In this document: in pieces, positions 27,779-38,053 of the stretch | Layout of the letters: every line of letters begins with the position of its first letter | Numbering within the stretch: the first letter of the stretch is position 1 | Source of the DNA: Schoenoplectus triqueter | Taxonomy: Eukaryota > Streptophyta > Magnoliopsida > Poales > Cyperaceae | Direction: 5' to 3' | Assembly (NCBI GenBank): GCA_964058805.1 | Contig: CAXKVV010000680.1 | Location: 1-39,512, forward strand | Length of the DNA stretch: 39,512 bases | Notes under the pieces: model-generated | What the model saw: only the letters and a program-made list of their open reading frames with translations | Database searches by the model: none | Told to the model about the DNA's origin: nothing | Made by a program: the position numbers and the translations under genes

Positions 27779-28624
27779 CGCCCTCGGTACCGCCGAAAAT
27801 GAGTCCGGAAGCACAAAACATGAAAACAGGACCCGACGACCTCGGCAACGCCCAAAACGTGTCCGGGCGTGCAAAACTCGAAAACGGGACAAGACACCCT
27901 CGGTACCGTCGAAAATGAGTCCGGGCGAGCAAAACAAGAAAACGGGACCCGACGCCCTCGGCACCGCCGTAAAAGAGTCCGGGCGCGCAAAACTTCAAAA
28001 CGGGACCCGACGCCCTCGGTACCGTCGAAAACGATTCCGGGCGCGCAAAACATGAAAACGGGACCCGACGACCTCGGCACCGCCCAAAACGTGTCCGGGC
28101 GCGCAAAACATGAAATCGGGACCCGACGCCCTCGGCACCGCCGTAAACGAGTCCGGGCGTGCAAAAATTGAAAACGGGAAAGGACGCCCTCGGTAACGCC
28201 GAAAACAAGTCCGGGCGCGCAAAAGATGAAAACGGGACCCGACGACCTCGGCACCGCCGTAAACGAGTCCGGGCACGCAAAACATGAAATCGAGACTCGT
28301 CGCTCTAGGTACCGCCGAAAACGTGTCCGGGCGCAGAAAACATGGAAACGGGACAGGACGCCCTCGGCACCGCCGAAAACGTGTCCGGGCGAGCAAAACA
28401 TGAAAACGGGACCCGACGCCCTCGGCACCGCCGTAAATGAGTCCGGGCGCGCAAAACTTCAAAACGGGACCCGACGACCTCGGCACCGCCGTAAACGAGT
28501 CCGGGCGCGCAAAACATGAAAACGGGACCCGACGACCTCGGCACCGCCCAAAACGTGTCCGGGCGCGCAAAACATGACATCGGGACCCGACGCCCTCGGC
28601 ACCGCCGTAAACGAGTCCGGGCGC
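27779..28624. repeat. Duplication D, third partial copy
   Basis: Matches 23777-24622 at an offset of 4002 bp (69 monomers exactly) and carries the same GTCCGGAAGCAC, GCGCAGAAAACATG and CTCGTCGCTCTAGG variants. Similarity stops near 28625, where D copy 2 continues into the CTTAAAAACGGG unit and this copy does not. Confidence 0.85.
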
Positions 28625-30048
28625 GCAAAAATTGAAAACGGGAAAGGACGCCCTCGGTAACGCCGAAAACGAGTCCGGGCGCGCAAAATATAAAAACGGG
28701 ACCCGACGACCTCGGCACCGCCGTAAACGAGTCCGGGCGCGCAAAACATGAAATCGGAACCCGTCGCTCATGGTACCGCCGAAAACGTGTCCGGGCGCGC
28801 AAAACATGAAAATGGGACAGGACGCCCTCGGCGCCGCCGAAAACGTGTCCGGGCGCGCAAAACATGAAAACGGGACCCGCCGCCCACGGTACCGCCGAAA
28901 ACAAGTCCGGGGCGCGCAAAACATGTAAAAGGGACCCGACGCCCTCGGTACCGTCGAAAATGAGTCCGGGTGCGCAAAACATGAAAACGGGACCCGACGA
29001 CCTCGGCATAGCCGAAATCGTGTCCGGGCGCGCAAAACTTCAAGACGGGAAAGGACGCCCTCGGTAACGCCGAAAACGAGTCCGGGTGCGCAAAACATGA
29101 AAACGGCACCCGACGACCTCGGCACAGCCGTAAACGAGTCCGGGCGCGCAAAACATGAAAACGGGACCCGACGACCTCGGCACAGCCGTAAACGAGTCCG
29201 GGCGCGCAAAACATGAAAACGGGACCCGACGACCTCGGCACTGCCGTAAACTAGTCCGGGCGCGCAAAACATTAAAACGGGACCCGACGACCTCGGCACC
29301 ACTGTAAACGAGTCCGGGCGCGCAAAACATGAAATCGGGACCCGTCGCCCACGGTACCGCCGAAAACGAGTCCGGGCGCCCCAAACATAAAAACGGGACC
29401 TGACGAACTCGGCACCGCCGAAAACGATTCCGGGTGCACAAAACATGAAAACGGGACCCGACGACCTCGGCAACACCCAAAACGTGTCCGGGCGCGCAAA
29501 ACTCGAAAACGGGACAAGACGCCCTCGGTACCGCTGAAAACGAGTCCGGGCGAGCAAAACATGAAAACGGGACACGACGCCCACGGTACCGCCGTAAACG
29601 AGTCCGGTTGCGAAAAACTTGAAAGCGGGAAAGGACGCCCTCGGTATCGCCGAAAATGAGTCTGGGCGCGCAAAACATGAAAACGCGACCCGACGACCTC
29701 GGCACCGCCGAACACGAGTCCGGGCGCGCAAAACTTAAAAACGGGACCCGACGCCCTCGGTAACTACGAAAACGAGTCCGGGCGCGCAAAACATGAAAAC
29801 GGGACCCGCTGACCTCGGCAACGCCCAAAACGTGTCCGGGCGCGCAAAACTCGAAAACGACACAGTACGCCATCGGTACCGCTTGAAACGTGTCCGGGCA
29901 CGCAAAACAGGAAAACGGGACCCGACGCCCTCGGCACCGCCGTAAACGAGTCTGGGCGCGCAAAACATGAAAACGGGACCCGACGCCCTCGGCATCGCCG
30001 TAAACGAGTCCGGGCGCGCAAAACTTAAAAACGGGACCCGACGCCCTC

Positions 30049-30786
30049 GGTACCGCCGAAAATGAGTCCGGGCGCGTAAAACATGAAAACGGGACCCGAC
30101 GACCTCGGCACAGCCGAAATCGTGTACGTGCGCGCAAAACTTCAAGACTGGAAAGGACGCCCTCGGTACCGTTAAAAACGAGTCCGGGTGCGCAAACCTT
30201 GAAAACAGGACAGGACGCCCTCGGCACCGCCAAAAACGTGTCCCGGCGTGCAAAACATGAAAACGGGACCCGACGCCCACGGTACCGCCGAAAACAAGTC
30301 CGAGCTCGCAAAACATGTAAAAAGGACCCGACGCCCTCGGTACCGCCGAAAATGAGTTCGGGTGCGCAAAACATGAAAACGGGACCCGACGACCTTGGCA
30401 ACGCCCGAAACGTGTCCGGGCGCGCAAAACTCGAAAACGGGACAAGACGCCCTCAGTACCGCCGAAAACGAGTCCGGGCGAGCAAAATATGAAAACGGGA
30501 CCCGACGCCCTCGGCACCGCCGTAAACGAGTTCGGGCGCGCAAAACTTGAAAACGGCTCCCGACGCCCTCGGTACCGTCGAAAACGAGTCCGGGCGCGCA
30601 AAACATGAAAACGGGACCCGACGACCTCGGCACCGCCCAAAACGTGTCCGGGCGCGCAAAACTTGAAAACGCGACCCGACGACCTCGGCACCGCCGTAAA
30701 CGAGTCCGGGCGCGCAAAAAATGACATCGCGATCCGTCGCCCACGGTACCGCCGTAAAAGCGTTCGGGCGCCCAAAACATGAAAAC
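30049..30786. repeat. Dispersed duplication E, copy 2
   Basis: Copy of 25523-26260. At about 30757 it has AAAGCGTTCGGGCGCCC where the earlier copies have AAAGCTTTGGGC, so it diverges from, or predates, the change shared by the two C blocks. Confidence 0.8.
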
Positions 30787-33700
30787 GGGACCCGACGACC
30801 TCGGCAACGCCCAAAACGTGTCCGAGCGGGCAAAACTCGAAAACGGGACAAGACGCCCTCGGTACCGCCGAAAACGAGTCCAGGCGAGCAAAACATAAAA
30901 ACGGGACCCGACGCCCTCGGCACCGCCGTAAACGAGTCCGGGAGCGCAAAACATGAAAACAGGACCCGATGACCTCGGCACCGCCGAAAACGTGTCCGGG
31001 CGCGAAAAACATGAAAACGGGAAAGGACGCCCTCGGGATCGCCGAAAACGAGTCCGGGCGCGCAAAACATGAAAACAGGACCCGATGACCTCGGCACCGC
31101 CGAAAACGTGTCCGGGCGCGCAAAGCTTGTAAACGGGAAAGGACGCCCTCGGTACCGCCGAAAACGAGTTCGGGGGAGCAAAACATGAAAAAGGGACCCG
31201 ACCCCCTCGGTACCTCCCAAAATGAGTCCGGGAGCGCAAAACATGAAAAAGAGACCCGACGCCCTCGATACTGCTGAAAACGAGTCCGGGCGCGCAAAAC
31301 ATGAAAACAGGACCCGATGACCTCGGCACCGCCGAAAACGTGTTCGGGCGCGAAAAGCTTGAAAATGGGAAAGGACGCCCTCGGGACCGCCGAAAACGAT
31401 TCCGGGCGCGCAAAACATGAAAACGGGAACCGACGACCTCGGCACCGCCGAAAACGTGTCCGGGCGCGCAATCCTTGAAAACAGGACAAGACGCCCTCGG
31501 CACCGCCGAAAACGTGTCCGGGCGCGCAAAACATGAAAACGGGACCAAACGCCCACGGTACCGCCGAAAATGAGTCCGGGCGTGCAAAACAAGTAAAAGG
31601 ATCCCGACGCCCTCGGTACCGCCGAAAACAAGTCCTGGCACGCAAAACTTGAAAACAGGACCCGACGGCCTCGGTACAGCCGAAAATGAGTCCGGGCGCA
31701 CTAAACATGAGAACGGGACCCGACGGCCTCGGCACCGCCGAAAACGTTTCCGGGCGCGCAAAGCTTGAAAACGGGAAAGGACGCCCTTGGTACCGCCGAA
31801 AACGTGTCCGGGCGCGCAAAAATATGAAAACGGGACTCGACGCGCTCGGCACCGCCGTAAACGAGTCCGAGCGCGCAAAACTTGAAAACAGGAAAGGACG
31901 CACTCGGTAACGTGAAATCGAGTCCGGGCGCGCAAAACATGAAAACGGGACCCGACGACCTCGGCACCGCCGTAAACGAGTCCGAGCGCGCAAAACATGA
32001 AATCGGGATCCGTCGCCCACGGTACCGCCGTAAAAGAGTTCGGGCGCGCAAAACATGAAAACGGGACCCGACGACCTCGGCAACGCCCAAAACGAGTCCG
32101 GGCGAGCAAAACATAAAAACGGGACCCGACGCCCTCGGCACCGCCGAAAACGAGTCTGGGCGCACAACACATGAAAACAAGACCCGACGACCTCGGCAAC
32201 GCCCAAAACATGTCCAGGTGCGCAAAAATCGAAAACGGGACAGGACGCCATCGGTAACGCCGAAAACGAGTTCGGGTGCGCAAAACATGAAAACGGGACC
32301 CGACGACCTCGGCACCGCCGCAAACGAGTCCGGGCGCGCAAAACATGAAATCGGGGACCGTCGCCCACGGTACCGCCGAAAACGAGTCCGGGCGCCCCAA
32401 ACATGAAAAAGGGACCCGACGACCTCGGCACCGCCGAAAACGAGTCCGGGCGTGCAAGACTCGAAAACGGGACAAGACGCCCTCGGTACCGCTGAAAACG
32501 AGTCCGGGCGAGCAAAACATGAAAACGGGACCCGACGCCCTCGGCACCGCCGTGAACGAGTCCAGGCACGCAAAACTTGAAAACGGGACCCGACGCCCTC
32601 GGTACCGCCGACAACGAGTCCGGGCGCGCAAAACAAGAAAATGGGACCCGACGACCTCGGCAACGCCCAAAATGTGTCCGGGCGCGCAAAACTTGAAAGC
32701 GGGACAGGACGCCCTCGGTACCGCCGAAAACGAGTCCGGGCGCGCAAAACATGAAAACGGGACCCGACGACCTCGGCACCGCCGAAAACGTGTCCAGGCG
32801 TGGAAAAGTTGTAAACGGGAAAGAACGCCCTCGGTACCGCCGAAAACGAGTCCGGGCGCGCAAAACATGAAAACGGGACCCGACGATCTCGGCAACGCAC
32901 AAAACGTGTCCGGGAGCGCAAAACTCGAAAACGGGACAAGACGCCCTCGATACCGCCGAAAACGAGTCCGGGCGAGCAAAACATGAAAACGGGACCCGAC
33001 GCCCTCGGCACCGCCGTAAACGAGTCCGGCCGCGCAAAACATGAAAACGGGACCCGACGACCTCGGCACCGCTGGAAACGAGTCCGGGCGCGCAAAACAT
33101 GAAATTGGGACCCGTCGCCCACGGTACCGCCGTAAACGAGTCCGGGCGCCCCAAACATGAAAACTGGACCCGACGCCCTCGTCACCACCATAAACGAGTC
33201 CGGGCGCGCAAAACTTGAAAACGGGACCCGACGCCCTCGGTACAGCCGAAAACGAGTCCGGGGTGCGCAAAACATGTAAAAGGGACCCGACGCCCTCGGT
33301 ACCGCCAAAAATGATTTCGGGTGCGCAAAACATGAAAACGGGACCCGACGACGTCGGCAACGCCCAAAACGTGTTCGGGCGCGCAAAACTCGAAAACGAG
33401 ACAAGACGCCCTCGGTACCGCCGAAAACGAGTCCGGGCGAGCAAAACATGAAAACGGGACAAGACGCCCTCGGCACCGCCGTAAACGAGTCCGGGCGCGC
33501 ATAACTTGAAAACGGGACCCGACGCCCTCGGCACCGCCTAAAACGTGACCGGGCGCGCAAAACTTCAAAACAGGAAAGGACGCCCTCGGTACCGCCAAAA
33601 ACGAGTCCGGGTGCGCAAAACTTGAAAACGAGACAGGACGCCCTCGGCACCGCCGAAAACGTGTCCGGGCGCGCAAAACATGAAAACGGGACCCGACGCC

Positions 33701-34956
33701 CACGGTACCGCCGAAAACAAGTCCGGGGCGCGCAAAGCATGTAAAAGGGACCCGACGCCCTCGGTACCGCCGAAAATGATTCCGGGCGCGCAAAACATGA
33801 AAACGGGACCCGACGACCTCGGCACCGCCTAAAACGTGTCCAGGCGCGCAAAACTTCAAAACGGGAAAGGACGCCCTCAGTTCCTCCAAAAACGAGTCCG
33901 GGTGCACAAAACTTGAAAACGGGACCCGACGACCTCGGCACCGCCAAAAACGTGTCCGGGCGCGAAAAACTTGAAAACGGGAAAGAACGCCCTCGGTACC
34001 GCCGAAAATGAGTCCGGGCGCGCAAAACATGAAAACGGGATCCGACGACCTCGGCACCGCCAAAAACGAGTCCGGGCGCGCAAAACATGAAAACGGGACC
34101 CGACGACCTCGCCAACGCCCAAAACGTGTCCGGGCGGGCAAAACTCGAAAACGGGATAGGACGCCATCGGTACCGCCGAAAACGAGTCCGGGCGCGCAAA
34201 ACATGAAAACGGGACCCGACGACCTCGGCAACGCCCAAAACGTGTCCGGGCGTGCTAAACTCGAAAACGGGATAGGACGCCCTCGGTACCGCGGAAACGT
34301 GTCCGGTCGCGCAAAACATGAAAACGGGACCCGACGCCCTCGGCACCGCCGTAAACGAGTCCGGGCGCACAAAACATGAAAACGGGAAAGGACGCCCTCG
34401 GTAACGCCGAAAACGAGTCCAGGTGCGCAAAACATGAAAACGGGACCCGACGACCTCGGCACCGCCGTAAACAAGTCCGGGCACGCAAAACATGAAATCG
34501 GGACCCGTCGCCCACAGTACCGCCGAAAACGAGTCCGGGCGCTCCAAATATGAAAACGGGACCTGACGACCTCGGCACCGCCCTAAACGAGTCCGGGGGA
34601 ACAAAACATGAAAACGGGACCCGACGACCTCGGCAACGCCCAAAACGTGTCCGGGCGCGCAAAACTCGAAAACGGGACAAGACTCCCTCGGTACCGCCGA
34701 AAACGAGTCCAAGCGAGCAAAACATGAAAACGGGACCTGACGCTCTCGTCACCGCCGTAAACGAGTCCGGGCGCGCAAAACTTGAAAACGGGTCCCGACG
34801 CCCTCCGCACCGCCGAAAACAAGTCCGGGCGCGCAAAACATGAAAACGGGACCCGACGACCTTGGCAACGCCCAAAAAGTGTCCGGGCGCGCAAAACTCG
34901 AAAACGGGACAGGACGCCATCGGTACCGCCGAACACGAGTCCGGGCGCGCAAAACA

Positions 34957-35040
34957 TGAAAACGGGACAGGACGCCCTCGGCACCGCCGAAAACGAGACA
35001 GGACGCCCTCGGCACCGCCGAAAACGTGTCCGGGCGCGCA
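34957..35040. repeat. Monomer with internal half-unit deletion
   Basis: A first half ending GGCACCGCC is followed by GAAAACGAGACAGGACGCC instead of GAAAACGAGTCCGGGCG. The 27-bp second half is missing and two 31-bp first halves lie side by side. The fusion lies inside GAAAACGAG, where the two halves are alike. Confidence 0.8.
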
Positions 35041-36262
35041 AAATATGAAAACGGGACCCGACGCCGACGGTACCGCCGAAAACAAGTCCGGGGCGCGCAA
35101 AACATGTAAAAGGGACCCGACGACCTCGGTACCGCCGAAAATGATTCCGGGCGCGCAAAACATGAAAACGGGACCCGACGAGCTCGGCACCACCCAAAAC
35201 GTGTCCAGGCGCGCAAACCTTGAAAACGGGACAGGACGCCCTCGGTACCTCCCAAAACGAGTACGGGAGCGCAAAACATGAAAACGGGACCCGACGCCCT
35301 CGCTACTGCCGAAAACGAGTCCGGGCACGCAAAACATGAAAACAGGACCCGACGACCTCGGCACCGCCGAAAACGTGTCCGGGCGCGAAAAACTAGAAAA
35401 CGGGAAAGGACGCCCTCGGGACCGCCGAAAACGAGTCCGGGCGCGCAAAACATGAAAACGGGACCCGACAACCTCGGCAACGCCCAAAACGTGTCCGGGC
35501 GCGCAAAACTCGAAAACAGGGCAAGACGCCCTCGGTAGCGCCCAAAACGAGTCCGGGAGCGCAAAACATGAAAACGGGACCCGACGCCCTCGGTACCGCC
35601 GAAAACGAGTCCGGGCGCGCAAAACATGAAAACGGGACCCGACGACCTCGGCACCGCCGAAAACGTTTCCGGGCGTGGAAAAGTTGTAAACGGGAAAGGA
35701 CGCCCTCGGTACCGCCGAAAACGAGTCCAGGCGCGCAAAACATGAAAACGGGACCCGACGACCTCGGCACCGCCGAAAACGAGTTCGGGCGCGCAAAACA
35801 TGAAAACGGGACCCGACGACCTCGGCAATGCCCAAAACGTGTCCAGGCGCGCAAAACTCGAAAACGGGACAAGACGCCCTCGGTACCGCCGAAAACGAGT
35901 CCGGGCGAGCAAAACATGAAAACGGGACCCGACGCCCTCGGCACCATCGTAAACGAGTCCAGGCGCGCAAAACATGAAAACGGGACCCGACGACCTTGGC
36001 AACGCCCAAAACGTGTCCGGACGCGCAAAACTCGAAAACGGGACAGGACGTCCTCGGTACCGCCGGAAACGTGTCCGGGCGCGCAAAACATGAAAAAGGG
36101 ACGCGACGCCCTCGGCACCGCCGTAAACGAGTCCGGGCGCGAAAAACTTGAAAACGGGAAAGAACGCCCTCGGTACTGCCTAAAACGAGTCCGGGCGCGC
36201 AAAACATGAAAACGGGACCCGACGACCTCGGTACCGCCAAAAACGAGTCCGGGCGAGCAAAA

Positions 36263-36304
36263 CATTAAAACGGGACCATACGAAACCGTGTCCGGGCGCG
36301 CAAA
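36263..36304. repeat. Truncated monomer (about 42 bp)
   Basis: CATTAAAACGGGACC joins directly to ATACGAAACCGTGTCC. About 16 bp of the central CTCGG part of the unit is absent. It is one of few clear truncations inside the array and lies within its last 1 kb. Confidence 0.75.
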
Positions 36305-37160
36305 CCTTGAAAACGGGACAGGACGCCCTCGGCACTGCCGAAAACGTGTCCGGGCGCGCAAAACATGAAAACAGGACCCGACGCCCACGGTACAGCCGAA
36401 AACGAGTCCGGGCGCGCAAAACAAGTAAAAGGGACCCGACGCCCTCGGTACCGCCGAAAACGAGTCCTGGCGCGCAAAACATGAAAACGGGACCCGACGC
36501 CCTCGGTACCGCCGAAATCGAGTCCGGGCGCGCAAAACATGAAAACGGGACTCGACGACCTCGGCACCGCCCAAGACGTGTCCGGGAACGCGAAACATGA
36601 AAACGGGACCCGACGCCCTCGGTACTGCCGAAAACGAGTCCGGGCGCGCAAAACATGACAACGAGAAAGAACGCCATCGGTACCGTCGAAAACTAGTCCG
36701 GGAGCGCAAAACATGAAAACGGAACCCGACGACGTCGGCACCGCCGAAAACGTGTCCGGGCGCGCAAACCTTGAAAACGGGACAGGATGCCCTCGGTACC
36801 TCCCAAAACGAGTCCGGGAGTGCAAAACATGAAAATGGGATCCGATGACCTCGGCACCGCCAAAAACGAGTCCGGGCGCGCAAAACATGAAAACAGGACC
36901 CGACGACCTCGGCACCGCCGAAAACATGTCCGGGCGCGAAAAACTTGAAAATGGGAAAGAACGCCCTCGGGACCGCAGAAAACGAGTCCGGGCGCGCAAA
37001 ACATGAAAACAGGACCCGACGACCTCGGCACCGCCGAAAAACGAGTCCGGGCGCGCAAAACATGAAAACGAGACCCGACGACCTCGGCAACGCCCAAAAC
37101 GTGTCCGGGCGCGCAAAACTCGAAAACGGGACAAGACGCCCTCGGTACCGCCGAAAACGA

Positions 37161-37181
37161 GTCAGGGCGAGTGTGCGACCC
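37161..37181. other. Satellite-flank junction
   Basis: The last unit reads as a normal monomer through GTCAGGGCGAG (ending at 37171), then changes to TGTGCGACCC with no further similarity. Apart from one substitution (GTCAGGG for GTCCGGG), the final monomers are as close to consensus as internal ones. No target-site duplication or transposon end is recognisable on the visible side. Confidence 0.9.
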
Positions 37182-37487
37182 TTTTTCGCGCGCCGCCGCA
37201 CCGCCGCCGGGCGATGGGTTCTGCGGAAGAAGGACACGGAGATCCCTCCCGAGCGTGCATCTGATGGGTGTCGGCCGATTCTGCCGTTTAGAGATATTTG
37301 GATGCACATTCAGGGGGTTTTTAGTGATTGTGAGTTCTTGTAGATTCCAGTGGGCGCAAGCCCCCACTGTTAATTACCCTGGGCTACGAACCTCGAGGCA
37401 CCTCTGGATCTTTGAAAGAGAGAAGCAAATAGTATAGTTAAGAGATGGGCAAGTGGTCGTCTAAGTTTATAAAAAGGGATCTACGGA
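37172..37487. other. Low-copy-looking spacer, no recognised gene
   Basis: The first 90 bases are GC-rich (CGCGCGCCGCCGCACCGCC and onward), then composition drops to about average. A + strand reading from 37171 is open for 88 codons and a second frame runs out of the array to 37343. Neither shows a domain I recognise, and both lean on satellite sequence or lack supporting context. It could be the decayed end of a gene or transposon. A CTCGAGG at about 37392 and TCTTTGAAAGA at about 37409 are the only other short palindromes noticed. No tRNA, rRNA or transposase signature is seen. Confidence 0.6.
37348..37369. other. Strong GC-rich hairpin
   Basis: CAGTGGG (37348-37354) and CCCACTG (37363-37369) are perfect inverted arms around CGCAAGCC. 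An alternative fold pairs GGGC with GCCC around a GCAA tetraloop and bulges two C. No T-tract follows, so nothing indicates a terminator. Confidence 0.75.
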
Positions 37488-37518
37488 AGATGAACCTACA
37501 AACAGATCGGTTCAATCT
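37488..37518. other. Class I hairpin 1
   Basis: Outer arms AGAT/ATCT and inner arms GAACC/GGTTC flank loop TACAAACAGATC. A single A (37514) bulges between the segments on the 3' side. All nine pairs are Watson-Crick. Confidence 0.85.
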
Positions 37519-37527
37519 AGGGAAGAC

Positions 37528-37551
37528 AAAACCTACAAACAGATCGGTTTT
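37528..37551. other. Class I hairpin 2
   Basis: Inner arms AAAACC/GGTTTT (six pairs) surround loop TACAAACAGATC. The outer segment is poor. Relative to hairpin 1, the first inner base pair is changed on both sides. Confidence 0.8.
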
Positions 37552-37561
37552 ATCCTATGGG

Positions 37562-37592
37562 GGACGAACCTACAAACAGACCGGTTCAGTCC
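37562..37592. other. Class I hairpin 3
   Basis: Outer arms GGAC/GTCC and inner arms GAACC/GGTTC surround loop TACAAACAGACC. The bulged A (37588) is in the same place as in hairpin 1. The outer arms differ from hairpin 1 yet remain complementary. Confidence 0.85.
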
Positions 37593-37602
37593 ATGCCACC
37601 TC

Positions 37603-37637
37603 GAGATGTAACCTTACCAACAGACCAGGTTAATCTC
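37603..37637. other. Class I hairpin 4
   Basis: Outer arms GAGAT/ATCTC and inner arms TAACCT/AGGTTA give eleven pairs around loop TACCAACAGACC. One G (37608) bulges on the 5' side. Confidence 0.85.
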
Positions 37638-37651
37638 TTCATAGGGGGCTT

Positions 37652-37684
37652 GAGGTGAGTCTACATACAGACCGACTCGACCTC
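37652..37684. other. Class I hairpin 5
   Basis: Outer arms GAGGT/ACCTC and inner arms GAGTC/GACTC surround loop TACATACAGACC, with one G (37679) bulged. The inner arm has changed from the usual GAACC at two positions, with matching changes on the other side. Confidence 0.85.
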
Positions 37685-37691
37685 CGTTGAT

Positions 37692-37734
37692 CTAGAAGAT
37701 AAACCTACAAACAGACCGGTTCAATCTTAACTAG
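37692..37734. other. Class I hairpin 6
   Basis: AAGAT/ATCTT and AACC/GGTT pair around loop TACAAACAGACC, with an A.C mismatch (37701 and 37722) and a bulged A (37723) between. CTAG occurs on both outer sides. The mismatch would be a G.U pair in a transcript of the - strand. Confidence 0.8.
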
Positions 37735-37754
37735 TCAACAACCAATCACACAAA

Positions 37755-37783
37755 ATACAACTCGAAGCACTGAGCCGGTTGAT
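37755..37783. other. Class II hairpin 1
   Basis: AT and CAAC pair with GTTG and AT, then CG pairs with CG, around loop AAGCACTGAGC. Single bulges are A (37757) and T (37762). Confidence 0.65.
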
Positions 37784-37792
37784 CTTGAGGTT

Positions 37793-37839
37793 GGTGAATC
37801 AGGAGAAGGGTGGATATGGCCCACGTATTTCTTCTCACC
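37793..37839. other. Irregular hairpin between classes
   Basis: GGTGA/TCACC, AGAA/TTCT and TGG/CCA can pair in order, but with unequal internal loops. This is weaker than its neighbours and may be partly chance. Confidence 0.4.
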
Positions 37840-37852
37840 GATCTTCTAGATC

Positions 37853-37880
37853 ATGAATTCGTAGCACTAAGCCGATTCAT
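37853..37880. other. Class II hairpin 2
   Basis: ATGAAT/ATTCAT and CG/CG give eight pairs around loop TAGCACTAAGC with one bulged T (37859). Loop and bulge position match class II hairpin 1, while the outer arm sequence is different and still self-complementary. Confidence 0.75.
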
Positions 37881-37904
37881 AAACCTAGGAAACACAATTG
37901 CACA

Positions 37905-37942
37905 CAATATTAAACCTGAAGCGCTGGGCCAGTTCAACATTG
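37905..37942. other. Class II hairpin 3
   Basis: Arms at 37905-37918 and 37930-37942 surround loop AAGCGCTGGGC. Eleven Watson-Crick pairs, two A.C oppositions (37909 with 37938, 37912 with 37935) and one bulged C. The inner pair block is TG/CA where the other class II members have CG/CG. Both A.C oppositions would be G.U in - strand RNA. Confidence 0.7.
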
Positions 37943-37952
37943 AGGCATGTGT

Positions 37953-37992
37953 TAGTGAAGGAACCTACCTATAGAACGGTTCACATTCACTA
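37953..37992. other. Class I hairpin 7
   Basis: Outer arms TAGTGAA/TTCACTA and inner arms GAACC/GGTTC give twelve pairs around the variant 12-base loop TACCTATAGAAC. The bulge is G on one side and ACA on the other. Confidence 0.85.
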
Positions 37993-37995
37993 TTT

Positions 37996-38033
37996 TGTGG
38001 ATGAATCTACCAACAGACCGATTCAATCTCACA
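37996..38033. other. Class I hairpin 8
   Basis: TGTG/CACA, GAT/ATC and GAATC/GATTC stack around loop TACCAACAGACC, twelve pairs in total with bulged A (38025) and T (38029). The inner arm GAATC replaces the usual GAACC with a matching change opposite. Confidence 0.85.
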
Positions 38034-38053
38034 GTCTCGGGAAATGAGTCAGG

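Larger units (their letters stand above)
1..37171. repeat. 58-bp GC-rich satellite array, about 640 tandem monomers
   Basis: Continuous head-to-tail array of a 58-bp unit in one orientation. The unit starts CATGAAAACGGGACCC, has a central CTCGGCACCGCC, then GAAAACGAGTCC, and ends GGGCGCGCAAAA. Dividing the length by 58 gives about 640 copies; scattered units are 56-60 bp or truncated. The consensus is about 64% GC with about 10 CpG dinucleotides and an A:T ratio near 18:3 on the + strand. Subtypes differ at fixed sites: CAT, CTC, CTT or CAA at the start; GACCC, GACAA, GACAG or GAAAG after AAAACGG; ACCTCGG, CCCTCGG or CCCACGG; GCCGAAAACGAG, GCCGTAAACGAG or GCCCAAAACGTG. The array enters from the left edge, so its true length is unknown. 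I see no transposon protein, rDNA promoter or telomere motif in it. Family and chromosomal position (centromeric, subtelomeric, heterochromatic knob) cannot be told from the sequence. Confidence 0.98.

Noticed and set aside
1..37171. CENP-B-box-like site in the monomer
   Set aside because: TCG, AAAA and CGGG occur in order in some subtypes, but the spacing does not fit the box (TTCG, four bases, A, two bases, CGGG).
1..37171. CRISPR array
   Set aside because: There are no unique spacers between repeats; the 58-bp units are contiguous and the flank looks eukaryotic.
1..37171. rDNA intergenic spacer subrepeats
   Set aside because: GC-rich tandem repeats occur there, but no rRNA gene, Pol I promoter-like or rRNA terminus sequence is present in the window.
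36945..37343. ORF crossing the array-flank junction, and the two - strand ORFs reading back into the array
   Set aside because: They owe most of their length to the satellite, and the unique part shows no known family.
37348..37369. Intrinsic transcription terminator
   Set aside because: The stem is strong but no T-run follows, and the context is not bacterial.
37171..37437. 88-codon + strand ORF just after the array
   Set aside because: No recognisable domain, no promoter or splice context that I can support, and overlapping frames are equally open in the GC-rich part.
37571..37582. Loop sequence as part of a tRNA or a retrotransposon primer-binding site
   Set aside because: No cloverleaf can be drawn and no LTR termini or tRNA 3' complement are seen.
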